47,043 bases of DNA from CAJINA01 sp964647585. Its GTDB lineage: Bacteria > Desulfobacterota > Desulfobacteria > Desulfobacterales > CAJINA01. Made by a program: the position numbers and the translations under genes. The notes below the pieces were generated by a model, which was not told where the DNA came from, made no database searches, and worked only from the letters and a program-made list of their open reading frames with translations. The stretch is from contig CAZYGG010000033.1 in assembly GCA_964647585.1 (NCBI GenBank), forward strand, positions 1-47,043. Reading direction: 5' to 3'. Of this stretch, positions 16,605 through 26,688 are shown piece after piece; within the stretch, counting starts at the first letter, position 1; the number at the start of each line of letters is the position of its first letter.

Positions 16605-19600
16605 ATGGGAAAAAAGAGTGAGAAGCCGATAGGATCGGTTGTGGTCGCCGGGGGTGGAATTGCAGGGATGCAGGCATCGCTGGATCTTGCAAATTCCGGA
16701 TATCTGGTTCATCTGGTGGAAAAATCAACCGCCATCGGCGGTGTGATGAGTGAACTGGATAAAACGTTTCCCACCAATGACTGTGCCATGTGAATTATTT
16801 CACCTAAACTGGTCGAGGTCGGCCGGCATCTGAATATCAACCTGATCACATGTGCAGAAATTGACAAGGTAGAAGGTCCCGAAGGCAACTTCAAGGTTAC
16901 CATAAAAAAGGAACCCCGTTACGTTGATCTCGACAAGTGTACTTCCTGCGGGGAGTGCGTCGAGGCCTGCCCGGTTTCCCTGCCAAGCGAATATGACCAG
17001 GCCTTCAGTGATAGAACCGCGATTTATAAGAAGTATGCCCAGGCCATACCAGGGGCGTTCGCGGTCCAGAAAGCGGACACGGCGCCCTGCCGCATGGCCT
17101 GCCCGGCCGGTCAGAATGTGCAGGGCTACACCCAGATGGTGAAACAGGGCAAGTACGAGCAGGCCCTGAATATCATCATGGAGCAGCTGCCCCTGCCCGG
17201 TGTCCTCGGGCGCGTCTGCCCGCACGGCTGCGAGGATGGCTGCCGTCGCTGCGACGTGGAAGAACCGGTCGCAATCCGTGACCTGAAACGGCTGGCTTCT
17301 GACAAATTTGACCCCCGCCAGGTGAAAATTCCCTGTCTGCCCGACCGGGATGAAAAAGTGGCGATTATCGGTTCCGGCCCGGCCGGTCTCGCGGCCGCCT
17401 ATCACCTGGCCAAAAAGGGTATCAAGGCTACCATTTTTGAGTCGCTTCCGGAAGCCGGGGGCATGCTGCGAGTGGGCATCCCTGCTCACAGGCTGCCGCG
17501 CGAGATTCTGGACCGGGATATCGAAGTGGTGACCAACCTGGGGGTGGAGATTAAAACCAACACACCCCTGGGGCCGGACCTGACGATCGATGATCTTTTT
17601 GACCAGGGGTATAAATCAATTTATCTGGCCATCGGCGCCCACCAGGGCATCACCCTGGGTATCCCGGGCGAAAAGAGCCAGGGCGTCCGCCAGGGAGTTG
17701 ATTTTCTCAGGGAGGCCAACCTGACCGGTAAGACCGAAGTCGGCAAAAAGATGGCGATTATCGGCGGCGGCAATGTGGCCATAGACGTTGCCCGCAGCGC
17801 TGTCAGACTCGGCGCCGGCGAAGTTTCCATCATTTATCGCCGGACGCGTGCGGAAATGCCCGCATGGGAAGAGGAGATCCAGGCGGCGGAGGCCGAAGGC
17901 GTGAACATCGCTTACCTGGCCGCCCCCCAGGAGATACTGGTTAAAGACGGTAAAGTCATCGGGCTGCGCTGTATCCGGATGGAACTCAGTGATAAGGACT
18001 CATCCGGCCGGAGACGGCCCATCCCGGTTCCCGGCAGCGAATATGAGCTTGAAATCGATCAGCTGATTCCGGCTATCGGCCAGCGGCCGAACCTCTCCGC
18101 CCTGGAGCATATAGCCGGACTGGAATTTTCCAAATGGGGCACCACGGATGTAGATGAAATTACCTACGCCACGGGACGCGAAGGCGTCTTTGCCGGCGGT
18201 GATCTGCAGACCGGGCCCTGGGTGGCCATCGGGGCGATAGCCGCCGGTATGGAAGCGGCCGAGTCCATTGTAAGATATCTGGATGGACAGGATATGGCTG
18301 CCGGCCGGGAAGCGATCGTAAAAGACGAACCTGTCTACCGTCCGATTCCCAAGGATATTGAAGTTGCCGCCCGGGCAAAGATGCCGGAACTGCCGCCGGA
18401 AGAGCGCCAGGGGAATTTCAACGAGGTGGAACTGGGATACGGCGATGAGGACGGACAGGCCGAGGCGGCCCGCTGCCTCAACTGCGGTTACTGCTGTGAG
18501 TGTTATCAATGCGTGGACGTCTGTGGCCCCGAAGCGGTGACACTGGCGACCCATGCCCAGCAGCCGGAAACCCTGGAAATTGAAGCCGGATCCCTGATCC
18601 TGGCTCCCGGGTTCAAGCCCTTTGATCCCTCCCGGTTTGAACACTACAGCTATGCCCAACATCCCAATGTGATCACCTCCATAGAGATGGAGCGGATCCT
18701 GTCGGCCACCGGGCCGACCATGGGCCATCTGGTGCGGCGCTCGGATGACAAGGAACCCAAGAAGATCGCCTGGTTCCAGTGTGTGGGGTCCCGGGACCAG
18801 AACCGCTGTGACAATTCCTATTGCTCTTCGGTCTGCTGTATGTACGCCATCAAAGAGGCGGTCATCGCCAAAGAGCACTCCGACGAGGATCTGGATTGCG
18901 CCATTTTTTATATGGACATGCGGACCCACGGCAAGGATTTTGAAAAATTTTACAATACCGCCAAGGACAAACACGGGGTCCGGTTTATCAACAGCCGGGT
19001 TCACACGGTGGACCCGGTACCGGGATCTGATGATCTTCAAGTGCGGTACGTAACCGATGACGGTAATATAGAAACCGAGGTTTTCGAACAGATTGTACTG
19101 TCGGTGGGGATGGAAATCACCCCGGAAATTCTGGACCTGGCCAAACGGCTGGATCTGGATTTGACCGCGGGCAATTTCTGTAAAACCAGTGCCGTCGATC
19201 CGGTATCCACGTCACGCGAAGGGGTATACGTCTGCGGCTCTTTTCAGGGACCCAAGGATATTCCCGAATCCGTTATGGAAGCCAGTTCGGCGGCTTGCCA
19301 GGCCGGTATCAAGCTGGCGGCGGCCCGGGATACCCTGATTACCCAGCCGAAACTTACTGACGAGGTGGATGTGGCCGGCCAGGAGCCGCGGGTGGGTGTT
19401 TTCGTGTGCAACTGCGGGGTCAATATCGGCGGTATTGCCGATGTGCCCGCCATTGCTAAATACGCCCAAGATCTGCCCAACGTCGCCTACGTGGAAGAGA
19501 ACCTGTTCACCTGTTCCCAGGACGCCCAGGATAAAATGGTAGAAGTCATCAAGGAACAGAACCTCAACCGGGTTGTCGTGGCGGCCTGTACCCCCAGGAC

Positions 19601-21041
19601 CCACGAACCCCTGTTCCAGGAAACCATTAGGGATGCCGGTCTCAACGCGTACCTTTTCGAGATGGCCAACATCCGGAACCAGTGTACCTGGGTCCACGCC
19701 AGTGAAAAGCAGGTGGCCACGGACAAATCCAAGGACCTGGTCCGGATGGCGGTGGCCCGGGCAGCCCTGCTGGACCCGATCAGCGACCTGTCCGTGAATG
19801 TCAACAACGGAGCTCTGGTTATCGGTGGCGGGGCCGCGGGGATGACGGCGGCTTTATGCCTTGCGGACCAGGGCTTCCCGGCGACCCTAGTGGAGCGGTC
19901 CCCCGATCTGGGCGGTATGGCCCGCGATCTTTCCAAGACATGGAAAGGTGAGGATGTCCAGCCGGTACTCGATGACCTGATCGGCCGGGTGGAAAAACAT
20001 CCCGGCGTGACCGTATTGACCAATTCAGAGGTCACCAGTGCCTCCGGGTTCGTGGGAAACTTCGAAACGGAAGTGACCACGGACGGGACGGCGCAGACAA
20101 TCCAGCACGGCGGGGTGATTATCGCCACCGGCGGGCAGGCAACCGAAACCGACGAGTATCTTTACGGCAAGAGCGAACGGGTGACCCGCTGGCACGATCT
20201 CGAGCATGATCCCGATAAGCTGAAAGATGCCCAGAGTATCGTTTTTATTCAATGCGTGGGTTCCCGGGATGACCAACGGCCCTATTGCTCACGGATCTGC
20301 TGCACCTCTTCGATTCTGCAGGCCATAGAGATCAAGAAAAATTCCCCGGAAAAAGATGTGTTTGTCCTTTACCGGGATATCCGCACCTACGGTGAACGGG
20401 AACTGCTTTACCGGCAGGCCCGGGAACTGGGCGTTATTTTCGTGCGCTACTCGCTGGAACGGAAGCCGGAAGTTGTGGAAGCGGAGGCCGGTCTGGATGT
20501 GAAGGTGTTTGACCCGGTACTGCAAAGAGACCTGGTGATCAAAGCCGATCTGGTCAACCTGGCCACGGCCATTGAGCCGTCCAAAAATGACGAGTTGGCC
20601 GGATTCTACAAACTGCCCATGAATTCCGAAAACTTTTTCATGGAAGCCCATGCCAAGTTGCGACCGGTGGAGTTCGCTTCGGACGGGATTTTCCTGTGCG
20701 GTCTGGCACATTATCCAAAATCCATAGACGAGAGCATTGCCCAGGCCATGGCCGCGGCCAGCCGCGCCGCCACGGTGCTTTCCAAAGCGTCTATCATGAT
20801 TTCCCCGCTGGTCTCGCAGGTGGATGCGGAAAAATGCATCGGGTGCGGCCTGTGCACCGAAGTGTGCTCTTTCAGTGCCATTGTGCTCGAAGAGGTTGAA
20901 GGCAAAGGGCAACGGGCCAAGAATATACCGGCTTCCTGCAAGGGCTGCGGCCTGTGCGCCTCATCCTGCCCGCAGCATGCCATTGACATGCTCCATTTTA
21001 AGGACGAGCAGATAACCGCTTCGGTTTGTGCGGTTGTATAA
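16605..21041 (+). CDS. hdrA: HdrA-like selenoprotein with inserted GltD-type NAD(P)H domain
   Basis: Flavoprotein core of a heterodisulfide-reductase-type bifurcating complex; 1478 residues when the UGA at 16791-16793 is read as selenocysteine (Sec63). The reading frame is the same before and after the UGA, and homology continues across it: TNDCAM-U-IISPKLVEVGRH, where HdrA has Cys. Order: N-terminal HdrA FAD motif (VVVAGGGIAGMQAS); [4Fe-4S] C112-x2-C-x2-C-x3-C; GltD N-terminal Fe-S domain from Cys162; FAD site VAIIGSGPAGLAAA near 256; NAD(P)H site AIIGGGNVAIDVA near 386; CLNCGYCCECYQC near 623; then HdrA again (QCVGSRDQNRC, VCNCGVNIGG near 932); a third dinucleotide fold (GALVIGGGAAGMTA near 1070); and two C-terminal ferredoxin motifs. 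AGGAG lies 7 nt before the ATG. It is the first gene of the seven-gene operon. The GltD insertion suggests NAD(P)H as electron donor or acceptor. Confidence 0.92.
16794..16826 (+). promoter_or_regulatory. SECIS-like element of the first hdrA
   Basis: Directly after the UGA, CTGGTC (16809-16814) can pair with GGCCGG (16821-16826) around the loop GAGGTC, six pairs with two G-U. The GGUC in the apex resembles the loop of the E. coli fdhF SECIS. The loop starts 22 nt after the UGA. The same structure occurs in the second hdrA. Confidence 0.6.
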
Positions 21042-21070
21042 ACTGATAACTTTTTACAGAGGATGACAAC

Positions 21071-21820
21071 ATGGGTGATTTTGAGCCTAAAATCGTATCG
21101 TTCCTGTGCAACTGGTGTGCCTATGCCGGTGCCGATCTGGCCGGTGTTTCCCGGTTGCAATATCCATCCAACCTGAGAACCGTGCGCGTCATGTGTTCCG
21201 GCCGGGTCGATCCCGATTTTATCATCAAAGCGTTTCGACAAGGATGTGACGGCGTCCTGGTTTCGGGGTGACATTTCGGTGACTGCCATTACCTGGAAGG
21301 TAATGTCCAAGCTGAAAAGAAAATAGTGTTGACCCAGAAACTGCTCGATATGGCCGGCATAGGGGCGCAGCGCCTGCACCTGGCCTGGGTCTCTTCGGCC
21401 GAAGCGCAGCGTTTTGTCGAGATCGCCACAGCCACCGTGGAATCGGTTAAAGAGCAGGGGCCGCTGGACGGCGAAGCCTTTGCGATGGCGCTTGAGGCGG
21501 CCGACATGACTGTCAATGGTGAAGCCATTCGTTGGCTGGTGGGCAAGGAAGTCAAGATCACCACCCAAGGGGATGTGTACGGCCGATCGTGGGATGTGGA
21601 AGACTATGAGACGGTTTTACACAAAGAGCTGGAAAGGGAATACCAGAAGAACCTGATTGTGCTGGCTATCCAGAAGGGCAGTACTTCGGTGAGGGCGATC
21701 AGTGCTGAAATTGGCGTTGATCTGCTGCGGGTTTCCTATCTTCTGGCTGATCTGGAAAAGACAAACCGGGTTGAATTCACGGGTATGGAGGACAGCAAAC
21801 CCGTTTTTGCAGCACTCTAG
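21071..21820 (+). CDS. mvhD: MvhD-type [2Fe-2S] selenoprotein with C-terminal extension
   Basis: Electron-transfer subunit that in methanogens passes electrons to HdrA; 249 residues with the UGA at 21269-21271 read as Sec67. Cluster ligands: FLCNWCAYAGADLAG near 12-26, then VMCSGRVDP, and DGVLVSG-U-HFGDCHYLEGN, where relatives have Cys at the Sec position. Sequence resumes in the same frame with LTQKLLDMAGIGAQRLHLAWVSS. After the roughly 140-residue family length there is a further 110 residues, including DVEDYETVLHKELEREYQKN and a helix-turn-helix-like SVRAISAEIGVDLLRVSYLL, which ordinary MvhD lacks. It starts 29 nt after hdrA. A GAGGA site precedes the ATG. Confidence 0.9.
21272..21305 (+). 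promoter_or_regulatory. SECIS-like hairpin of the first mvhD
   Basis: A perfect 7-bp stem, CATTACC (21287-21293) with GGTAATG (21299-21305), carries the loop TGGAA. The loop begins 23 nt after the UGA. The apex CCTGGAAGG resembles the CCTGGCAGG apex of the second mvhD and of hdrCB. Confidence 0.75.
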
Positions 21821-21855
21821 TCATTGTCAGATGACTGAAAATAGAGGGAGGAAAA

Positions 21856-24800
21856 ATGGCTAAGAAAAGCGGATCAGTAATGGTTGTGGGTGCCGGCATC
21901 GCGGGGATGCAGGCTTCCCTGGATCTTGCCAATTCGGATTACAACGTTTACCTGGTGGAACAGGGGCCGACCATCGGTGGTCTGATGGCCCGGCTGGACA
22001 AGACGTTTCCGACCAATGACTGTACCATGTGAGTGATCTCACCCAAACTGGTCGAGGTCGGCCGGCATCTGAACATCAATCTGGTAACCAACAGTGAAGT
22101 CAAAAGTATATCGGGAGAACCCGGGAACTTTGAAGTCACCCTGACGAACAACCCGCGCTTTATCGATCCCGATGTCTGTACAGGCTGCGGCGACTGCGCC
22201 CGGCATTGCCCGGCTTCGGCCGTGAACCTGATCAATAAGGGCATGAATGACCAGCGGGCCACTGCCATCGAATACGCCCAGGCGGTCCCCCTGGCCTTTT
22301 CCATTGACCTGGAAGCCTGCGTGGGCTGCGGTCTGTGCGAAAATGTCTGTATGGCCAAGGCGATCCGGTATGACGACCGGGTCAAGGAAACCAAGGTGAC
22401 GGTGGGCTCGGTGATTCTGTCGCCCGGCACCAAAGGATTCGATCCTTCGGAGCTGGATTACCTGGGATATGGTAAATTCCCGAACGTGATAACGGCTGAA
22501 GGGTTTGAGCGGATCCTGTCTGCCGGGGGGCCCTATTTCGGCCATGTCATGCGGCCGCTGGATCGGGAAGAACCCAAGAGCATCGCCTGGCTGCAGTGCG
22601 TGGGCAGCCGGGACCTCAACCGGTGCGGCAACGGCTATTGTTCTTCGGTCTGCTGCATGTATGCCACCAAAGAGGCCATGATTGCCAAGGAGCACATCCA
22701 CGGTGATCTGGACTGCGCGGTCTTTAATATGGACATGCGGACCTTCGGTAAAGATTACGAGAAGTACTTTTTACGGGCGCGGGACAAGGAGGGCATCCGT
22801 TTTGTCAAAGCCCGGGTGCACACGATTCTCGAAGTCCCGGAAACCGGTGACCTGCGGGTGCAGTATGTCAATGAAGCCGGCGAACGGGAAGAGCAGATAT
22901 TCTCCATGGTGGTTCTTTCGGTCGGGTTGACCATACCGGAATCAGCCGTGGATCTCGCCAAGCGTCTGGACATTAAGCTGGATAAGTACAATTTTGCCGA
23001 AAGCGAACCCTTCGCGCCGGTGGAAACCTCCCGGCCGGGCGTTTATACTTGCGGCGTGTTCCAGGGGCCCAAAGATATCCCGGGGTCGGTGACCGAAGCC
23101 AGCGCGGCGGCCTGTCTGGCGGGCAGTGAACTGGCGGAAGCCCGGGGCAACGACATCAAGCCGGTGGAGATACCCGACGAGAAAGATGTCGAAGGCGAAG
23201 ATCCCCGGATTGGCGTCTTCGTTTGCAATTGCGGCATCAACATCGGCGGCATTGTGGATGTGCCCGCCGTGCAGGAATATGCGGGGACTATGCCCAATGT
23301 GGTGTTTACCGATTCCAACCTGTTTACCTGCAGCCAGGATACCCAGGAAAAAATCAAGGAGATGATCCAGGAGCACGACCTCAATCGTGTGGTGGTGGCT
23401 TCCTGCAGTCCCAAGACCCATGAACCGATGTTCATGGAAACCCTGGAAGCGTGCGGCCTTAACAAGTACCTGTTTGAAATGGCCAACATCCGCAACCAGA
23501 ACTCCTGGATCCATTCCAAGAGCCCGGAACTGGCCACTCGCAAAGCCAAAGACCTGGTGCGTATGGCTGTATCCCGGGCCGGGACCTTGCATTCTCTCAA
23601 AGAAAAAGTGATCAACGTGAACCCGCGCGCTCTGGTAATTGGTGGCGGCATTGCCGGTATGAACGCTGCTCTGAATCTGGGCAAACAGGATTTTGAAGTG
23701 GTTCTCGTTGAGAAGGCCGCCGAACTGGGCGGTTTTGCCCTGAAACTGCACCATACCATCGAGGGTGCGGATGTGCAGGCCTATGTGGAAAAACTGGTGG
23801 GGGAAGTGACCGCCCATGACAAAGTTGAAATTCTTACTGAAGCTGAGGTGACCGGCTTCGGTGGTTACAAAGGTAACTTCAAGACCGAGGTCGCGGTTGG
23901 CGGTATGGGTGATAGCCGCAGTATCGACCACGGCGTGATCGTGGTGGCCACCGGGGCGGTGGAATACAATCCCACCGAGTATCTGTATGGTGAAGATGAT
24001 CGGGTGATTACCCAGGTGCAGTTGGCCGACCGCTTGGAGGATAAAGCGGCCCTGGCGGATGTCGACACGGTGGTGATGATTCAGTGTGTGGGATCGCGGT
24101 GCGAAGAGATGCAGGAGTGCTCCCGGATCTGCTGCCAGGCGGCGGTTAAAAACGCACTGCACATTAAAGAAATGAAGCCTGAAACCCAGGTGTTTGTCCT
24201 GTATCGGGATCTGCGGACATACGGATTGATGGAGGACTACTACACCGCAGCCCGGGAAAAAGGCGTGATTTTCATGCGTTTTAATGATGACAAACCGCCG
24301 GTGGTCAAGGCGTCTGATGGGGGAATGCTGGTGACAACCCAGGATCACATTCTCCAGCAGGAGGTCGAGATCAGTGCCGATATGCTGGCGCTGAGTGCCG
24401 GTATGCGGGCCACAGACACAACTGAATTAAGTCGTATCATGAAACTCAACGCCAACCTCGAAGGGTATTTCATGGAGGCCCACGTGAAACTCCGGCCGGT
24501 GGATATGCCGGGCGAGGGCATTTTTCTCTGCGGGACGGCCCATGGCCCCAAGCTTATAACCGAGACCATTTCCCAGGCCCAGGCCGCGGCTTCGCGGGCA
24601 GTTACGTTCCTGGCCCGTCCGGAGATCAAACTTTCGGCTATCAAGGCCTCGGTGGACACGGACTACTGTGTGAAGTGCCTGACCTGTGTCCGCACGTGCC
24701 CGTACGATGTGCCGGTTTTTAATACTGAGACCAAAGAGATTCAGATTGATGAAGCCCTGTGCCACGGGTGCGGCGCCTGTACCGGCGTCTGTCCGCGGCA

Positions 24801-24876
24801 GACTATTCAGCTCGGGTTTTACGAGGATGAACAGATCGCATGTAAAATTGACGCACTGCTGGCAGGAGGAATGTAA
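21856..24876 (+). CDS. hdrA: HdrA-like selenoprotein, second copy
   Basis: Second HdrA-type flavoprotein, 1006 residues with the UGA at 22030-22032 read as Sec59 (TNDCTM-U-VISPKLVEVGRH). The start ATG at 21856 has GGGAGGAAA just upstream. Features in order: MVVGAGIAGMQASL FAD motif at 8-21; Sec59; CTGCGDCARHC near 108 and CVGCGLCENVC near 155; QCVGSRDLNRCGNGYCSSVCC near 247; VCNCGINIGG near 455; a second dinucleotide fold ALVIGGGIAGMNA near 593; and C-terminal CVKCLTCVRTC and CHGCGACTGVC near 938 and 970. It lacks the GltD insertion of the first copy but otherwise resembles it closely. Its stop overlaps the next ATG (TAATG), so it is tightly coupled to the second mvhD. Confidence 0.92.
22033..22065 (+). 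promoter_or_regulatory. SECIS-like element of the second hdrA
   Basis: Same structure and spacing as in the first hdrA: CTGGTC (22048-22053), loop GAGGTC, GGCCGG (22060-22065), with the loop 22 nt after the UGA. This stretch also encodes the conserved protein segment LVEVGRH, so its conservation is only partly RNA evidence. Confidence 0.6.
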
Positions 24877-25286
24877 TGGCTGACTTCGAACCGACGATCA
24901 TCGCCTTTTGTTGCGAATTCTGAGGGTACTCCGCCGCGGACCTGGCAGGTTCCATGAGGCTTGAGTATCCTTCAAACATTAAAATTATCCGAGTGCCCTG
25001 CTCCGGCAAGGTAGATCTGATGTATCTACTCAGAGCTATCCAGAAAGGTGCCGATGGCGCGTATGTGGTCGGCTGTCTGGAAGGGACATGTCACTACAAT
25101 GCCGGCAACTATCGGGCCAAAGAACGGGTAAATCATGCCAACCGACTGCTCGCCGAAGTGGGTATTGAGGGCGAGCGGGTGCGGATGTATAATCTTTCTT
25201 CCGGTGAAGGCCCCACCTTTGCTGCATATGCCAAAGAGATGACCGAGCATATTCGCGAACTGGGCCCCAACCCATTAAATAAATAA
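24876..25286 (+). CDS. mvhD: MvhD-type [2Fe-2S] selenoprotein, second copy
   Basis: Normal-length MvhD of 136 residues with the UGA at 24921-24923 read as Sec16. The N-terminal motif is CCEF-U-GYSAADLAG, where the first copy has CNWCAYAGADLAG, so Sec takes the place of the second Cys of the CxxC pair. The rest continues in frame: RLEYPSNIKIIRVPCSGKVD, DGAYVVGCLEGTCHYNAGN (Cys at the position that is Sec in the first mvhD) and RVRMYNLSSGEGPTFA. The ATG overlaps the hdrA stop by one base. It would pass electrons between an electron-input module and the second HdrA. Without UGA decoding the product would be a 15-residue peptide. Confidence 0.9.
24924..24953 (+). promoter_or_regulatory. SECIS-like hairpin of the second mvhD
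   Basis: GGACCT (24938-24943) pairs with AGGTTC (24947-24952) around the triloop GGC, six pairs with one G-U. The loop begins 21 nt after the UGA, and the apex reads CCTGGCAGG. Confidence 0.7.
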
Positions 25287-25313
25287 GTATCAATCTTAAC
25301 GACGGAGTATATT

Positions 25314-26633
25314 ATGGCTGACGAAGCAATCAAACTTGGAGGAAAAAAGAAGAGTATCCTCCTGGACAAGATCAAGGAGATCATTCCCGATGGCGGGAAC
25401 CTGAACCTCTGCCTGACCTGCGGCGCCTGTTCTTCGGGCTGCCCGGCAACGGGTCTGGAAGGGATGGATCCACGTAAATTCCTGCGTATGGCCGCCCTGG
25501 GTATGGATGAGGAACTCATTAAATCGAATTGGCTGTGGATGTGTACCATGTGCCAGCGGTGCATCTATGTCTGCCCCATGAAAATCGATATCCCGCAGTT
25601 GGTGTTCAACGCTCGCGCCCAGGTGCCGCGTGAAGAGCGGCCCAAGGGGATTCTGGGGTCCTGCGACATGGCCCTGCGCAACGAGAGTGGCAGCGCCATG
25701 GGAACCTCCCCGGATGATTTTGTGTTCGTGGTGGAGGACGTCCTGGAAGAGTATCAGGAGTCCCAACCTGAATTCGCAGATATGCAGGCACCCATCGATA
25801 AGGAAGGCGCTGAGTTCTTCGTCAACCAGAATTCACGGGAGCCGGTAACAGAACCCGATGAAATGGTCCCGTTCTGGAAGATCCTGCACTTGGCCGGGGC
25901 TGACTGGACATACGGCTCCAAGGGGTGGGGCGGTGAAAACTACTGCCTGTTCCTGGCGGACAACGAAAACTGGGAACACCTGGTCAGACAAACCGCCGCC
26001 AGTGCGGATGCCCTGGGGTGCAAGACGTACCTCAACACCGAGTGAGGGCACATCACCTTCTCAATCCTGGCAGGATTGAAAAAGTTCAAGGTCGACCACA
26101 ATTTCCAGGTCAAAAATATTTATGAATATTACGCAAAATGGATCCGGGAGGGCAAACTCAAGCCCAATTCCGATTGGAACAAGGACCTGAAGATCAAGTT
26201 TACAGTCCAGGATCCGTGCCAGATCGTGCGTAAGACTTTCGGCGATCCCATTGCGGACGATCTGCGTCTCGTGGTCAAAACCATTGTAGGCGAAGAAAAC
26301 TTCGTGGACATGCAGCCCAACAAGTCAAACAACTATTGTTGCGGCGGCGGGGGTGGTTTTCTGCAGTCCGGTTTCAAGGAGCAGCGCCTGCAGTACGGCA
26401 AGCTGAAAGACGATCAGATCAAGGCCACCGGGGCGGATTACTGCATCGCGGGTTGCCATAACTGCCATGCCCAGATTCACGAACTGAGCGAACACTACGG
26501 CGGGGATTACCCCGTGGTTCATATCTGGACGCTGATGTGTCTGGCTCTGGGTATCCTGGGTCCCAATGAAAGGGAATACCTGGGCGACGACTTGAAAGAG
26601 GTCAATGTCTTTCATCCGGAATCCGCCATGTAA
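25314..26633 (+). CDS. HdrC-HdrB fusion (HdrD-like) selenoprotein with CCG domains
   Basis: Catalytic-type subunit of a heterodisulfide-reductase-like complex, 439 residues with the UGA at 26043-26045 read as Sec244. The N-terminal HdrC part has two ferredoxin motifs, CLTCGACSSGCP near 34 and CTMCQRCIYVCP near 77. The HdrB part begins around residue 180 and has the first CCG half-motif as NTE-U-GH, where relatives have a Cys. The second is complete: QDPCQIVRK, NNYCCGGGGGFLQ and GCHNCHAQI. Such CCG motifs bind non-cubane Fe-S clusters. The sequence runs on in the same frame through LAGLKKFKVDHNFQVK. GGAG lies 6 nt before the ATG. In MetFV-linked complexes this subunit is thought to relay electrons between HdrA and MetF rather than reduce a heterodisulfide. 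Confidence 0.9.
26046..26079 (+). promoter_or_regulatory. SECIS-like hairpin of hdrCB
   Basis: A perfect 8-bp stem, TCAATCCT (26061-26068) with AGGATTGA (26072-26079), carries the triloop GGC. The loop begins 24 nt after the UGA. This is the clearest of the five. Confidence 0.8.
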
Positions 26634-26688
26634 TGCGGTATTTGCCCATGACTCGGAAATGTAACCGATCTGTATAACAGGAGGGGAA

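Noticed and set aside
18000..19040. Long minus-strand ORF opposite hdrA
   Set aside because: It is a shadow of the GC-rich third-position bias in the strongly supported plus-strand gene, with no family features. The same holds for the long minus-strand ORFs at 22942-24348, 29978-31156 and 41066-42412.
16605..26633. The five interrupted ORFs as pseudogenes or sequencing errors
   Set aside because: Each has exactly one UGA and no frameshift, each lies at a known or likely Cys position, and each is followed by a hairpin at the same distance. Independent decay would not give this pattern.
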